Source of the DNA: Mycolicibacterium agri
GTDB lineage: Bacteria > Actinomycetota > Actinomycetes > Mycobacteriales > Mycobacteriaceae
Length of the DNA: 64,000 nt
Reading direction: 5' to 3'
Assembly: GCF_002553505.1 (NCBI RefSeq)
Contig: NZ_PDCP01000019.1
Location: 1-64,000 of the forward strand
The position numbers were made by a program, and so were the translations under genes. This document shows positions 41,207 to 50,092 of this stretch, one piece after another (position 1 is the first letter of the stretch; each line of letters opens with the position of its first letter). A model generated the notes under the pieces. The model did not search any database. It worked only from the letters and a program-made list of their open reading frames with translations, and was not told the DNA's origin.

Positions 41207-43323
41207 TCCCCGGCGCGGGTGTGCTCAATGCCGGCGAGCCGGCCCATATCCCGGCGGGCGACACCGTCACCCTCGTCGAGGGCGGGACGTTCTGCCTGTC
41301 GGACCGGCACGGGGACATCATCCCCGGCCGGTCCCACGGGCTGTTCTTCCGGGATGCGCGCATTCTGTCGCGGTGGGAGCTGACCGTCGACGGGGTCAGC
41401 CCGGAACCCCTGTCGGCGCAGACCCCGGAAGCCTTCACCGGGCAGTTCGTCTCGCGGCGCGCACCGGTGCCGGGACGGGCCGACAGCACGCTGTTGCTCA
41501 CGCGGGAACGGCTGGTTGCCGACGGCATGCGGGAGATCATCACGCTGCACAACCTCGACCGCGAGCCGACCGTGGTCACTCTCGTGCTGCACGTCGACGG
41601 TGACTTCGCCGACTTGTTCGCCGTCAAGGAAGGCCGGTCCGCGGGCAACGGCGCCGAGATCTCGGTGGTCGACGGTGAATTGGTGCTGCGGGAACGCGGC
41701 GAGCCGACCCGCGGCGTGACGATCACCGCGTCCAGCGACCCGATCATCACGGCGGGCGCGCTGACGTGGCGGGTGGTGATCGAACCCCGTCAGCAGTGGC
41801 AGACCGAGATCGTCGCGCAGCCGACGTGGGGTAATCGCAAGTTGTCGACCCGCTTCCAGCGCGGGCAGCGGCCCGAGCGCAGCGGACCGGGCCGCAAGAT
41901 CGAGCGGTGGCGCAAGAGCTCCACCAACATCGACACCGACCTGCCCGAACTGACCGCGGTGCTGCAGCGCACCGAAAGCGACATCGGAGCGCTGCTGATG
42001 CACGACGAGCATCGGTCCGGTCGCTCTTTTGTGGCGGCTGGTGCGCCGTGGTTCATGACGCTGTTCGGTCGCGACAGCCTGCTCACCGCGTGGATGGCGT
42101 TGCCGCTGGAGGTTGCCCTGTCCCTTGGCACTCTCCAACAACTGGCCGAGACGCAGGGTAGGCGCATCGACCCGATCACCGAGGAACAGCCGGGCCGCAT
42201 CATGCACGAGATCCGCCGCGGTCCCGACAGCGGCGACATCCTCGGCGGCAACGTCTATTACGGCTCGGTGGACGCGACCCCGCTGTTCGTGATGTTGATG
42301 GGCGAGGCCTGGCGGTGGGGCGCCGACACAGACAAGATCCGCGCGCTGCTCCCGGCGGCGGACGCCGCCCTGCGGTGGGCACGCGAGTACGGCGACCGCG
42401 ACGGCGACGGCTTCATCGAGTACCAGCGGATGACCGACCGCGGGCTGGTCAACCAGGGCTGGAAGGACAGCTTCGACGGCGTCAACGACGCGGCGGGCCG
42501 ACTCGCCCACCCGCCGATCGCGCTGTGCGAGGTGCAGGCCTACCACTACGCCGCGCTGCGGGCACGCGCCGATCTGGCCGACGGTCTGGGCGACACCGCC
42601 ACCGCCGAAGAGCTTCGCGAGGAGGCAGAGCGACTGCGCGAGAGGTTCTTTGAGCGGTTCTGGCTGCCCGACCGCGGCTACTACGCCGTGGCCCTCGACG
42701 GCGACAAGCGGGTCGTCGACGCGCTGACCAGCAACGTGGGCCATTGCCTGTGGGCGGGCATCGCGGCCGACGAGCACGCCGCGGCGATCATCGAGCGGTT
42801 GGCCGATCCGACCATGGACACCGGCTTCGGGCTGCGGACCCTGGCCAGCGACATGGGCGCCTACAACCCGATGAGCTACCACAACGGGTCGGTGTGGCCG
42901 CACGACACCGCGATCGCGGTCGCCGGCCTGCTGCGGTACCGGCACCTGCCCGGCGCGGTTGAGCTCGCCGAGCGGCTGGCGAACGGACTGATCGACGCCG
43001 CAACGGCTTTCGGTGGCCGGCTGCCCGAGCTGTTCTGCGGCTTTCCCCGCTCGCAGTTCGGCACCCCGCTGCCGTACCCGACGTCGTGCTCGCCACAGGC
43101 GTGGGCCAGCGCAGCGCCCCTGCTGCTGGTGCGGAGCTTCCTGGGGCTGCAGCCCGACGTGCCCAACCGGCGGCTCACCGTCTCACCGCGCCTGCCGAGT
43201 AGCTGGGGCCGGGTCACGCTGACGGACCTGACGGTCGGCGACACCACGGTCGTCATCGACGCCGAAGGCCAGACCGCCAAGGTGACCGGGCTGCCCGACA
43301 CGTGGTCGCTGGAAGTCGACTGA
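41203..43323 (+). CDS. glycogen-debranching-like alpha-glucosidase (GDE family)
   Basis: A 706-residue protein. An N-terminal beta domain (LSDRHGDIIPGRSHGLFFRDARILSRW, GDFADLF) is joined to an (alpha/alpha)6 barrel with WFMTLFGRDSLLTAW, DGFIEYQRM, LVNQGWKDSFDGV, YNPMSYHNGSVWPHD and CSPQAWASAAP. These are landmarks of bacterial amylo-alpha-1,6-glucosidase-like proteins (GDE_N_bis plus GDE_C). Unlike TreX/GlgX it has no GH13 domain. It should trim alpha-glucosidic linkages inside the cell; exact specificity is unknown. It starts in the 4-nt overlap ATGA with the GT4 gene. Confidence 0.87.
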   Translation: MIPGAGVLNAGEPAHIPAGDTVTLVEGGTFCLSDRHGDIIPGRSHGLFFRDARILSRWELTVDGVSPEPLSAQTPEAFTGQFVSRRAPVPGRADSTLLLTRERLVADGMREIITLHNLDREPTVVTLVLHVDGDFADLFAVKEGRSAGNGAEISVVDGELVLRERGEPTRGVTITASSDPIITAGALTWRVVIEPRQQWQTEIVAQPTWGNRKLSTRFQRGQRPERSGPGRKIERWRKSSTNIDTDLPELTAVLQRTESDIGALLMHDEHRSGRSFVAAGAPWFMTLFGRDSLLTAWMALPLEVALSLGTLQQLAETQGRRIDPITEEQPGRIMHEIRRGPDSGDILGGNVYYGSVDATPLFVMLMGEAWRWGADTDKIRALLPAADAALRWAREYGDRDGDGFIEYQRMTDRGLVNQGWKDSFDGVNDAAGRLAHPPIALCEVQAYHYAALRARADLADGLGDTATAEELREEAERLRERFFERFWLPDRGYYAVALDGDKRVVDALTSNVGHCLWAGIAADEHAAAIIERLADPTMDTGFGLRTLASDMGAYNPMSYHNGSVWPHDTAIAVAGLLRYRHLPGAVELAERLANGLIDAATAFGGRLPELFCGFPRSQFGTPLPYPTSCSPQAWASAAPLLLVRSFLGLQPDVPNRRLTVSPRLPSSWGRVTLTDLTVGDTTVVIDAEGQTAKVTGLPDTWSLEVD

Positions 43324-43464
43324 TCGCGTCGCGCTATTGCAGCTAGCCCCCAGCGGCGACTGCTGGTCAGCGTGCCCGCGGGTTGGCGGTCAGCGTGGGC
43401 GACATCAGCGCGGGATCACGGGAGCCTTGCAGGACCGCATGAAGCGCCTGAAGGAGACCATGAC

Positions 43465-45336
43465 ATGTCCATCCCGACCGCCCCGACGATCGCCCACCTG
43501 GACCGCGACGCCATCGAGAAGTTCACCGCAGCCGTCGCCGATCACGGTGAGGTGATCACCGACGACGCCACCCTGGTCGCCCGCGGCCACGACTTCTGGG
43601 GCGTCGGGGGAACCGCCGAACTTCTGCTGCGACCCCGCCATCGCGACGAAATCGCCGCGATCATGCGCATCGCGTCCGAATACGGCATCCCGATCGTTCC
43701 CCGCGGCGGCGCGTCGAACTGCTCGGGCGGGATGATGCCAGCCAACGGCCGCGTGCTGCTTGACCTTTCAGGTCTGAACCGCATCCTCGACATCGACGTC
43801 GAGGCACGGCGGGCCCGCGTCGAACCCGGCGTCGTCAACTCCGATCTGCAGGACCGTCTCGCTCCGCACGGATTGTGCTTCTCACCCGACCCGGTGTCGG
43901 CGCATCTGGCGACGGTGGGCGGCAATGTCATCGAAAACGCAGGCGGCCCACACGCATTGAAGTACGGCGTCACCTACAACCACATCGTGTCCGCAGACGT
44001 CGTGCTGCCCGACGGTTCGACCGTCACCTTCAGCGCCGACCATGACGGCCCGGACCTGCTCGGTGTCCTCATCGGCTCCGAGGGCACCCTCGGCATCGTC
44101 ACCGAGGTGACCGTCGCGCTGCGTCCGATCGCCCCGGTCACGCACAGCCTGATGGGCGCGTTCGCCACCGCACGTGAGGCCGCCGACACCATCGCCGCGA
44201 TCATCGCCACCGGTGTCGTGCCTGCGGCCGTGGAATGGCTTGACCGCGACGGGATCGCCGGGCTGCAGCAGTTCTACGACACCGGCTATCCGCTGGACGC
44301 CGACTCGATAGTGCTGATCGACGTTGACGGCTCGGCCACCGAGGTGGCGCGCGACCAGGCGACGGTGGAACGAGTGCTGCGCGAACGGGCCACGGAGGTC
44401 CGGGTCGCCGAGGACGAGAAGGCGCGCGCGGCCCTGTGGTATGGCCGGCTGCACGCCCCGGACTCGGTGGTGCAGAGCGGCAAGGGATTCTTCATCGGCG
44501 ACGTCACCGTCCCCCGCGATCGTATTCCCGAGATGCAGGCGGCGATTCAGGCCGTCGCCGCCCGCCATTCCGACCGACTGCTGTTCATCTCGGTGTGCGG
44601 CCACGCCGGCGACGGGGACCTGCACCCAACCACCTTCTACGACAAGGACAATCCGAAGGCCGCCGCGGCGTTGGAGGCTGCGAACAACGAAATCGTCGAG
44701 GCTGCATTGGAATTGGGCGGGACGATTACCGGGGAGCATGGCGTCGGCACGGAGAAGGTCCAATTCATGACCAAGCGCTTCACCCCCGTGGAGATCGCCG
44801 CCCAACGGTCGATCAAGAACGCGTTCGATCCCGCGGGGCTGCTCAACCCCGGCGTCATGTTGCCCGAACCTGCCGCCGACGAACCGGCCACGCCGGCGTT
44901 CGCCGCCAGCGTGCGCGCTGCGCTGACAGGGGGCTTGGCACCGGATCCCGCTACAGCGCTCACCGCGGGCGGAGACCGCGAGATCAGTGTCAACCTCGGC
45001 AATCTCAGCCTGGTGGTGGGCGCCGAGGCGACACTCGACGAGCTCAAGCGCCATCTCGATGCGCACGGGGTCCGCTGTCTCGCGGTGCCCGAATCCGGCG
45101 GCGACCGCACCGTCGGCGAGCTTGTCGCCACGGCCGCCGGCGAGGAGCGGATGGGCGTTCGGCACGCGCTGCTCGGCGCCGACGTCTTCGTTGTCGACGG
45201 CGATGCGCCTGCCCGGTTCGGCGCGGAGACGATGAAGGACGTCGCGGGCTATGACACCAAGCGCCTCTACATCGGCAGCCATGGTGCGTTCGGCGCGCTG
45301 ACCAGGCTGATCTTCAAGATCTCGGTCGCGGTGTAG
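43465..45336 (+). CDS. FAD-linked oxidase, GlcD-GlcE fusion
   Basis: A 623-residue flavoprotein. Residues about 1-460 are a complete glycolate/lactate oxidase GlcD-type unit: PRGGASNCSGGMMP, GGNVIENAGGPHALKYGVT for FAD, and TGEHGVGTEKVQFM. After an Ala/Pro linker, residues about 480-623 repeat the FAD-binding half of GlcE (VVGAEATLDELKRHL, ETMKDVAGYDTKRLY, GSHGAFGALTRL) but end before any cap domain. No glcF partner is adjacent. ATG at 43465 follows AAGGAG. It probably oxidises a 2-hydroxy acid. It lies 141 bp downstream of the GT4/GDE operon and may or may not share its promoter. Confidence 0.85.
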   Translation: MSIPTAPTIAHLDRDAIEKFTAAVADHGEVITDDATLVARGHDFWGVGGTAELLLRPRHRDEIAAIMRIASEYGIPIVPRGGASNCSGGMMPANGRVLLDLSGLNRILDIDVEARRARVEPGVVNSDLQDRLAPHGLCFSPDPVSAHLATVGGNVIENAGGPHALKYGVTYNHIVSADVVLPDGSTVTFSADHDGPDLLGVLIGSEGTLGIVTEVTVALRPIAPVTHSLMGAFATAREAADTIAAIIATGVVPAAVEWLDRDGIAGLQQFYDTGYPLDADSIVLIDVDGSATEVARDQATVERVLRERATEVRVAEDEKARAALWYGRLHAPDSVVQSGKGFFIGDVTVPRDRIPEMQAAIQAVAARHSDRLLFISVCGHAGDGDLHPTTFYDKDNPKAAAALEAANNEIVEAALELGGTITGEHGVGTEKVQFMTKRFTPVEIAAQRSIKNAFDPAGLLNPGVMLPEPAADEPATPAFAASVRAALTGGLAPDPATALTAGGDREISVNLGNLSLVVGAEATLDELKRHLDAHGVRCLAVPESGGDRTVGELVATAAGEERMGVRHALLGADVFVVDGDAPARFGAETMKDVAGYDTKRLYIGSHGAFGALTRLIFKISVAV

Positions 45337-45339
45337 CCG

Positions 45340-45780
<441 letters not shown>

Positions 45781-45791
45781 CAGGTCTGCGC

Positions 45792-46016
45792 TCAGCGCTT
45801 GAGCCAGCTCCTGATCGTGTTCAGATCCCTGGTCAGCGCCATCAGCACGCCGTCCTTGTAGAGCACCCCACCGCTGATCTTCTCGTTGCCTTGCCACACG
45901 ATGCGGACGCGGTCCGGTTGGCGGGTGTAGTAATCGACGCGGTCGGCATCCCTGTGCTGCCAGCCGGCCTGCGTGGCGAGTCCGGACACCTCCGCACGCT
46001 CGTCGATCGCCGTCAT
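45792..46016 (-). CDS. 74-residue conserved-type small protein
   Basis: A 74-residue soluble protein of unknown function starting [19 protein letters not shown]. It has a mixed alpha/beta composition with motifs [16 protein letters not shown] and [20 protein letters not shown] at 46016 has GAGGAGGTACATGCC upstream, a clear ribosome site. It is cotranscribed with the thioesterase. I know no function. A perfect 13-bp hairpin lies about 60 bp upstream in its leader or promoter. Confidence 0.7.
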   Translation of the reverse strand: MTAIDERAEVSGLATQAGWQHRDADRVDYYTRQPDRVRIVWQGNEKISGGVLYKDGVLMALTRDLNTIRSWLKR

Positions 46017-46073
46017 GGCATGTACCTCCTCTAGTCGCGCATCCGACTGTACTTGGCGCCCTCGATTGTGAAC

Positions 46074-46107
46074 CTGGCGACGGTTTGGGGCACAAAACCG
46101 TCGCCAG
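46074..46107. repeat. 13-bp perfect inverted repeat
   Basis: CTGGCGACGGTTT (46074-46086) and AAACCGTCGCCAG (46095-46107) are perfectly complementary around an 8-nt loop. No T-run follows on either strand, so it is not a standard intrinsic terminator. It lies between the divergent genes at 46016 and 46264 and may be an operator, an RNA hairpin in the leader, or a mobile-repeat relic. Confidence 0.75.
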
Positions 46108-46171
46108 ACGCACAAATGCGGGTGCGGGAGGTCGCGTGGAATTTCTTTCGTCACTGGATCGTTATCAAGGT

Positions 46172-46189
46172 TTGTCACAATTGTCACAT
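46172..46189 (+). promoter_or_regulatory. tandem 9-bp TTGTCACA repeats
   Basis: TTGTCACAA and TTGTCACAT lie directly adjacent, in an AT-richer stretch about 75 bp upstream of the gene at 46264. They may be -35 or activator contacts. Support is positional only. Confidence 0.4.
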
Positions 46190-46263
46190 GGGTAACTTCA
46201 GTAACAGGACGGTGCGGCCGCATCGCCCTCGCCCTCGAAGAAAGAGACGAATGGGAATCCATC

Positions 46264-46752
46264 ATGAACACAGTCCTCTACCTCACCCCCAGCGGCGCCG
46301 CATATGAGACCCGCGCCTACAGCACCGCCGATCTGGCCGACTTGATTCACGATCACGGGCTGCAGTGCCTGACCAGCTCCGACCAGCAGTTCGATTACTG
46401 GTTCAGTCCGTCGCCGCGCGGATGTCAACGCCGCGCCAACCGCCTCGCCACCGAACTGTTGCTGGCGACCTCGAAATTCTCCGCCAAGAACGTGCCGGTG
46501 CTCCGCGGGTCGGTCGTCGTCGCCACCCATGACGCCGACGGCGATCTCGACGGCCTCAGCTGGCTGCAGCAGGAACTGCTCGTCGCCAAGCGCCAGTCAC
46601 TGAGCAAGCGCACGCGCCGCGCGCTCGACCGCCGAATCCAGCGCGAGGACGCCCGCCAGCAGCGCGCCGCCGACGATGCGGCTCGGCGCCGCCGCGGAAA
46701 CACCCTGCGGCCCAGCGCCAATCACGACGACCTTGTCACGGCCCGAAGCTGA
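46264..46752 (+). CDS. mycobacterial conserved-type protein of unknown function
   Basis: A 162-residue soluble protein. The N-terminal half (VLYLTPSGAAYETRAYSTAD, SDQQFDYWFSPSPRGCQRR, VPVLRGSVVVATHDADGDLD) looks like a compact domain. The C-terminal half is a charged helix rich in Arg and Gln. I recall similar proteins only as hypothetical genes of mycobacteria and their phages, so a phage link is possible but not shown. The ATG at 46264 has a moderate GGGAAT upstream. Confidence 0.65.
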   Translation: MNTVLYLTPSGAAYETRAYSTADLADLIHDHGLQCLTSSDQQFDYWFSPSPRGCQRRANRLATELLLATSKFSAKNVPVLRGSVVVATHDADGDLDGLSWLQQELLVAKRQSLSKRTRRALDRRIQREDARQQRAADDAARRRRGNTLRPSANHDDLVTARS

Positions 46753-46800
46753 CGAACCGCCGTCCTTCACCAGGCGTAGGCGGTGGTCCACCATGAAGAG

Positions 46801-47505
46801 ATGTCGTCGCCACGCGCCATACTGAGCGCTCTCGTCCTCAGCGCAGCGTTGACCGCAGGGCTGTTCGCACCTATGTCACGAGCCGATGTCGTGACGGCGG
46901 ACGGCGCTACGTACCAGCCGCTGTGGCCGTTCGCCTCGCAAGACGAGGCGGATCGCTGGCTGCGGGACGGCGCCGGGGATGAGCAGTGGCATGCCGACCC
47001 GCAGGCCACCGCGTTGCGGTTCACCCGCGACTTTCTCGGGTTCTTTGAGATCGACCGGACCACCTCATTCACCGAGGAAGCCGACGAGGCGTGGGTGGGC
47101 GTCGGCTACCCGTTGCCAAACGGCGAAAACACCACCGCCGCAACGCTTCACCTGGTCCGCTTCGGCGCTGCCGAAGATGCCCCGTGGGAAGTGGTCGGCA
47201 GTGTCGACGACACCCTCACGCTGTCCACGCCGCCGTACGGCCACCTGGCCGGGATCGCGATCGACGCAGGCGGCACCGTAACCGGTGTGGACGAAAGTTT
47301 GCACCTGCAGGCCAAACAGAGCACACAGCCGGATGCGCTGGGAACGTACTGCTGTCTGGCGGCGGGCGGTTCGGCCAGCGAGTGGTCGACGACATTAGAG
47401 CTTTCAGACAGGCCGCAACCGGGCGCGGTGACGTTGGTGGTATGGACGGGCGGACACGTCGCGGAGGTCGAGGATTTCGCGATCACCGGCCTGCGCGCTG
47501 ACTGA
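46801..47505 (+). CDS. secreted protein of unknown function
   Basis: A 234-residue exported protein. MSSPRAILSALVLSAALTAG starts a signal peptide with probable cleavage after SRA (near 33). The mature part begins DVVTADGATYQPLWPF and contains WVGVGYPLPNG and two adjacent cysteines (YCCLAAGG), with several beta-rich segments such as AVTLVVWTGGHVAEVEDF. I know no function. ATG 46801 is preferred because the signal peptide then starts normally; GTG 46783 in the same frame is an alternative. Confidence 0.7.
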   Translation: MSSPRAILSALVLSAALTAGLFAPMSRADVVTADGATYQPLWPFASQDEADRWLRDGAGDEQWHADPQATALRFTRDFLGFFEIDRTTSFTEEADEAWVGVGYPLPNGENTTAATLHLVRFGAAEDAPWEVVGSVDDTLTLSTPPYGHLAGIAIDAGGTVTGVDESLHLQAKQSTQPDALGTYCCLAAGGSASEWSTTLELSDRPQPGAVTLVVWTGGHVAEVEDFAITGLRAD

Positions 47506-47510
47506 ACCGA

Positions 47511-48167
47511 CTACTCGGAAGACATGTCGTTGGCGATCTCGGCGTAGTTCCACTGATGTTGCCGTGCTTGCTCACAGGCCGCGTCGACGCCGCCTTCGAG
47601 CAGCGAATCCAGCAGTGCCTGATGGTCTTTGGCGATGCCGGCGAGGTCCGGCGTCGTCGCCATCATCGTCACCGAGGTGCGCGCCTCGATGTGCAGGTTC
47701 TCCCATGTGCGCCTGATGAGTTCGTTTCCGGCCGCCTCGACGATATGGCGGTGAAACGCAACGGTCTCCGCGCCGACTGTCTCGACGTCGTTCTTTCGCG
47801 CCGCGCGCTGCATGCGCTTCACATCATCGGCCAACTGATCGACGGGAACATTGCCTGCGAGCAGGACGAGCCGCGTCGCGGTCTCCTCGAGTGCAGCACG
47901 CAACACGTAGCTCTCACGCAGCGTCTCCCGAACGAACGACCGCACGAATGTGCCACGTCGAGGCCTGATCTCGACGAGTCCGTAGGTCTCCAACTCGCGC
48001 AGCGCCTCCCTGACGGGGGCCTGGCTGGTGCCGAAGAGCGCGGCGACCTTGGTCTCCACCAGTCGTTCGCCGGGCGCCAGTTCGCCCGACACGATCTGGC
48101 GCACGAGCGTGTCTCGGATCTGCTGGCTGAGCGTCAGGCCGACGAGCGGCGGGTGATCCGACGGCAT
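47511..48167 (-). CDS. GntR-family regulator (FCD/FadR subfamily)
   Basis: A 218-residue GntR regulator. The winged helix-turn-helix is LSQQIRDTLVRQIVSGELAPG, then LVETKVAALFGTSQAPVREALREL and the RPRRGTFV wing. The C-terminal FCD domain (ESYVLRAALEETATRLV, FHRHIVEAAGNELI) has metal-binding His and binds organic acids in related proteins. ATG at 48167 fits the family start. It is likely the local regulator of the reductase/diiron and NCS1 genes, for which a perfect palindrome of FCD-operator type lies at 49907. Confidence 0.87.
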   Translation of the reverse strand: MPSDHPPLVGLTLSQQIRDTLVRQIVSGELAPGERLVETKVAALFGTSQAPVREALRELETYGLVEIRPRRGTFVRSFVRETLRESYVLRAALEETATRLVLLAGNVPVDQLADDVKRMQRAARKNDVETVGAETVAFHRHIVEAAGNELIRRTWENLHIEARTSVTMMATTPDLAGIAKDHQALLDSLLEGGVDAACEQARQHQWNYAEIANDMSSE

Positions 48168-48229
48168 GATACGAAGATACGGACCGCCGGCGCCGGCTTG
48201 GGCAACTCCGCTGTGAATCAACACGGTGA

Positions 48230-49171
48230 CTACAGATCGACCACCAGCACGGCGCTTTTCGACCGGGAGACACAGGGCAACAGCAGCTCGTTGGAGTCCC
48301 GCTCAGCGTCGGTCAGGACATCGTCGTTGTGCTCCGGAATCCCGTCGACCACCGCCAGTTCGCAGGTGCCGCAGATGCCGGCACGGCACGAATTGTCGAT
48401 CTCGAAGCCGGCCTCTTCGAGCACTTCCAGCAGCGACTTGTCGGCCGGAACCCGCAGGCACGTCCCCGACCGGGCCAGTTGCACGTCGAACTCGCCGTCC
48501 GCGCAGGTGGCCGCCGCCGCCTTCGGCGTGAAGCGCTCCACATGCAGCGCACCCGCAGGCCAGTTGGCGCAGCGCTGCTCGACGGCATCGATCAACGGAC
48601 CGGGCCCGCAGCAGTACACGGCCGTGTCGGCTGACGGCGTACCGAGATAGCCGTCGAGGTCTAGCAGGCCGTGCTCGTCTTCGGGGACGATGTGCAGGTC
48701 GCCGCCGGTCATCGCGCGTAGCTCACCGATGAACGCCATCGATGCGCGCGTTCGCCCGCCGTATACGAGCGTCCACGGTCTGCCGCGGTGGGCCACGTCG
48801 CGGACCATCGGCAGGATGGGCGTGATGCCGATGCCACCGGCGATGAACAGATAGCGGGTCGCATCAGCCAGTTCAAAATTGTTGCGCAGCGCGGTGATTG
48901 GGAGGACGTCGCCGGGGCGCAGATCCTCATGGATCAGGCGTGAGCCACCCCTGCCGGCCGACTCGCGCAGCACAGCGATTCGCCAAGTGTCGCGGTCGGC
49001 CGGGTCGCCGCACAGCGAGTAGTGGCGAAGCATCCCGGGTGCCAGTTCGATCTCGATGTGGGCACCGGGTGTCCATGCGGGCAGGCTGGATCCGTCGACC
49101 GATCGGAGTTCGAGGATAATCACACCGTCGGCTTGCCGATGGGTAGCCGAAATCTCAAGGCGCAGTTGCAC
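48230..49171 (-). CDS. PDR/VanB-type ferredoxin reductase
   Basis: A 313-residue flavoprotein reductase of the phthalate dioxygenase reductase family. The flavin domain has RHYSLCGDPADRD, the nucleotide part has FIAGGIGITPILPM and YCCGPGPLIDAV, and the C-terminal plant-type 2Fe-2S domain has SCRAGICGTCEL with a last Cys in LLPCVSR. It moves electrons from NAD(P)H to an oxygenase. GTG at 49171. The diiron protein gene ends 15 bp upstream, so together they look like a two-component oxygenase rather than the usual Rieske pair; no Rieske oxygenase is present. Confidence 0.88.
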   Translation of the reverse strand: MQLRLEISATHRQADGVIILELRSVDGSSLPAWTPGAHIEIELAPGMLRHYSLCGDPADRDTWRIAVLRESAGRGGSRLIHEDLRPGDVLPITALRNNFELADATRYLFIAGGIGITPILPMVRDVAHRGRPWTLVYGGRTRASMAFIGELRAMTGGDLHIVPEDEHGLLDLDGYLGTPSADTAVYCCGPGPLIDAVEQRCANWPAGALHVERFTPKAAAATCADGEFDVQLARSGTCLRVPADKSLLEVLEEAGFEIDNSCRAGICGTCELAVVDGIPEHNDDVLTDAERDSNELLLPCVSRSKSAVLVVDL

Positions 49172-49186
49172 GTTGCCGTGCTGCCG

Positions 49187-49879
49187 CTAGGTCGCGAGAA
49201 GCCGGGTGGCCGACTGCGGAGAGAACATGTCGACGGCGATGTCGTGCATGCCGCGCATGGCGCGCAGGATCTCGTTGCGGTCGTCGTCGGTCTCGGCGTA
49301 CCGGGCAAGGATCTGACGGCCGAGCCCGACGTGGAACTTCTCGTCGACGGCGATCTTGCGGTGCACACGGACCACCTCGTCGAAGCCGTGACGCTCGCCG
49401 GCGACGAACGTCGGCTCGAGGCTTCCCGTCGCCGACGTCTCCGACGCATTCCACGCAGCGACCGCCGCGAGCGGATGGCGGTCGAGGCATTCCCAGAGGA
49501 ACTCGCTCCATCGCATCGAGTCGGCCGGCACGGACGTAGGCGCGGTGCCGCCCAGCGATTCGACCGCGTTGCTCACGGCCTCGTAGTGCTCGGCCTCCTG
49601 GAACGCCTGCTTGGCCAACAGCGTGATGTGCTTGCGTTCGAAGAGCAGCCCGTACCGGCGGATCTCCTCGTTCAGCAAAAACACGTAGTCGATCTCGCGC
49701 CAGGCCCGCGTGGCCAGCCACTCCGCCAGGATGATCGGTTGCGGGTCCTTCGCGAAGGCGGCGAAGAAGTCTTCGCTTGTGCGCCTTGCGTTCTCGAAGA
49801 TCGCGTCGAGAACTTCGTCGACTTCGGCGCTGATGGGGTCCAGTCCCGTTCCGCCTCTGACGTTTCTTACGTTGACCAT
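49187..49879 (-). CDS. ferritin-like diiron protein, candidate oxygenase
   Basis: A 230-residue helical protein. Two E-x-x-H motifs, Glu95-x-x-His98 in QEAEHYEA and Glu180-x-x-His183 in DEKFHVG, plus upstream glutamates (Glu62, and one of Glu147, 155 or 162) give the ligand set of a diiron-carboxylate site. This arrangement occurs in ribonucleotide reductase R2-like oxidases and diiron oxygenases. I do not recognise the exact family. The adjacent reductase could feed electrons to it. ATG at 49879 lies 28 bp from a perfect palindrome that may be its operator. Ferritin-like iron storage is less likely because of the reductase partner. Confidence 0.7.
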   Translation of the reverse strand: MVNVRNVRGGTGLDPISAEVDEVLDAIFENARRTSEDFFAAFAKDPQPIILAEWLATRAWREIDYVFLLNEEIRRYGLLFERKHITLLAKQAFQEAEHYEAVSNAVESLGGTAPTSVPADSMRWSEFLWECLDRHPLAAVAAWNASETSATGSLEPTFVAGERHGFDEVVRVHRKIAVDEKFHVGLGRQILARYAETDDDRNEILRAMRGMHDIAVDMFSPQSATRLLAT

Positions 49880-49906
49880 CCTGGCCCCTTTGGCTCAGCA
49901 GGAATT

Positions 49907-49920
49907 GATTATCGATAATC
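49907..49920. promoter_or_regulatory. 14-bp perfect palindrome between diiron gene and NCS1 gene
   Basis: GATTATCGATAATC is a perfect palindrome located 28 bp upstream of the diiron gene and 173 bp upstream of the NCS1 permease. Such AT-rich palindromes with an ATCGAT core are typical for FCD-type GntR proteins, one of which is encoded in the same operon direction at 47511. Confidence 0.65.
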
Positions 49921-50092
49921 GAGCGTAAGGAGGCGCGACACGGCCGGTCAAGGTGGTATCCACCGGCTTGTCATCTCCTGCCAAAGTCACGCCGCCCGTG
50001 TTGGCTGCTGGTTATCTGTGCAGTCGCGACGCCCGAACCTAGCGTTGTTCGCCAATCGCACCTCCTCCTGCTCTGAGGAAATGGGGAATCGC

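Noticed and set aside
46138-46200. An attachment site or phage remnant near the gene at 46264
   Set aside because: Apart from a vague resemblance of the neighbouring protein to phage hypotheticals there is no integrase, tRNA or direct-repeat pair to support it.
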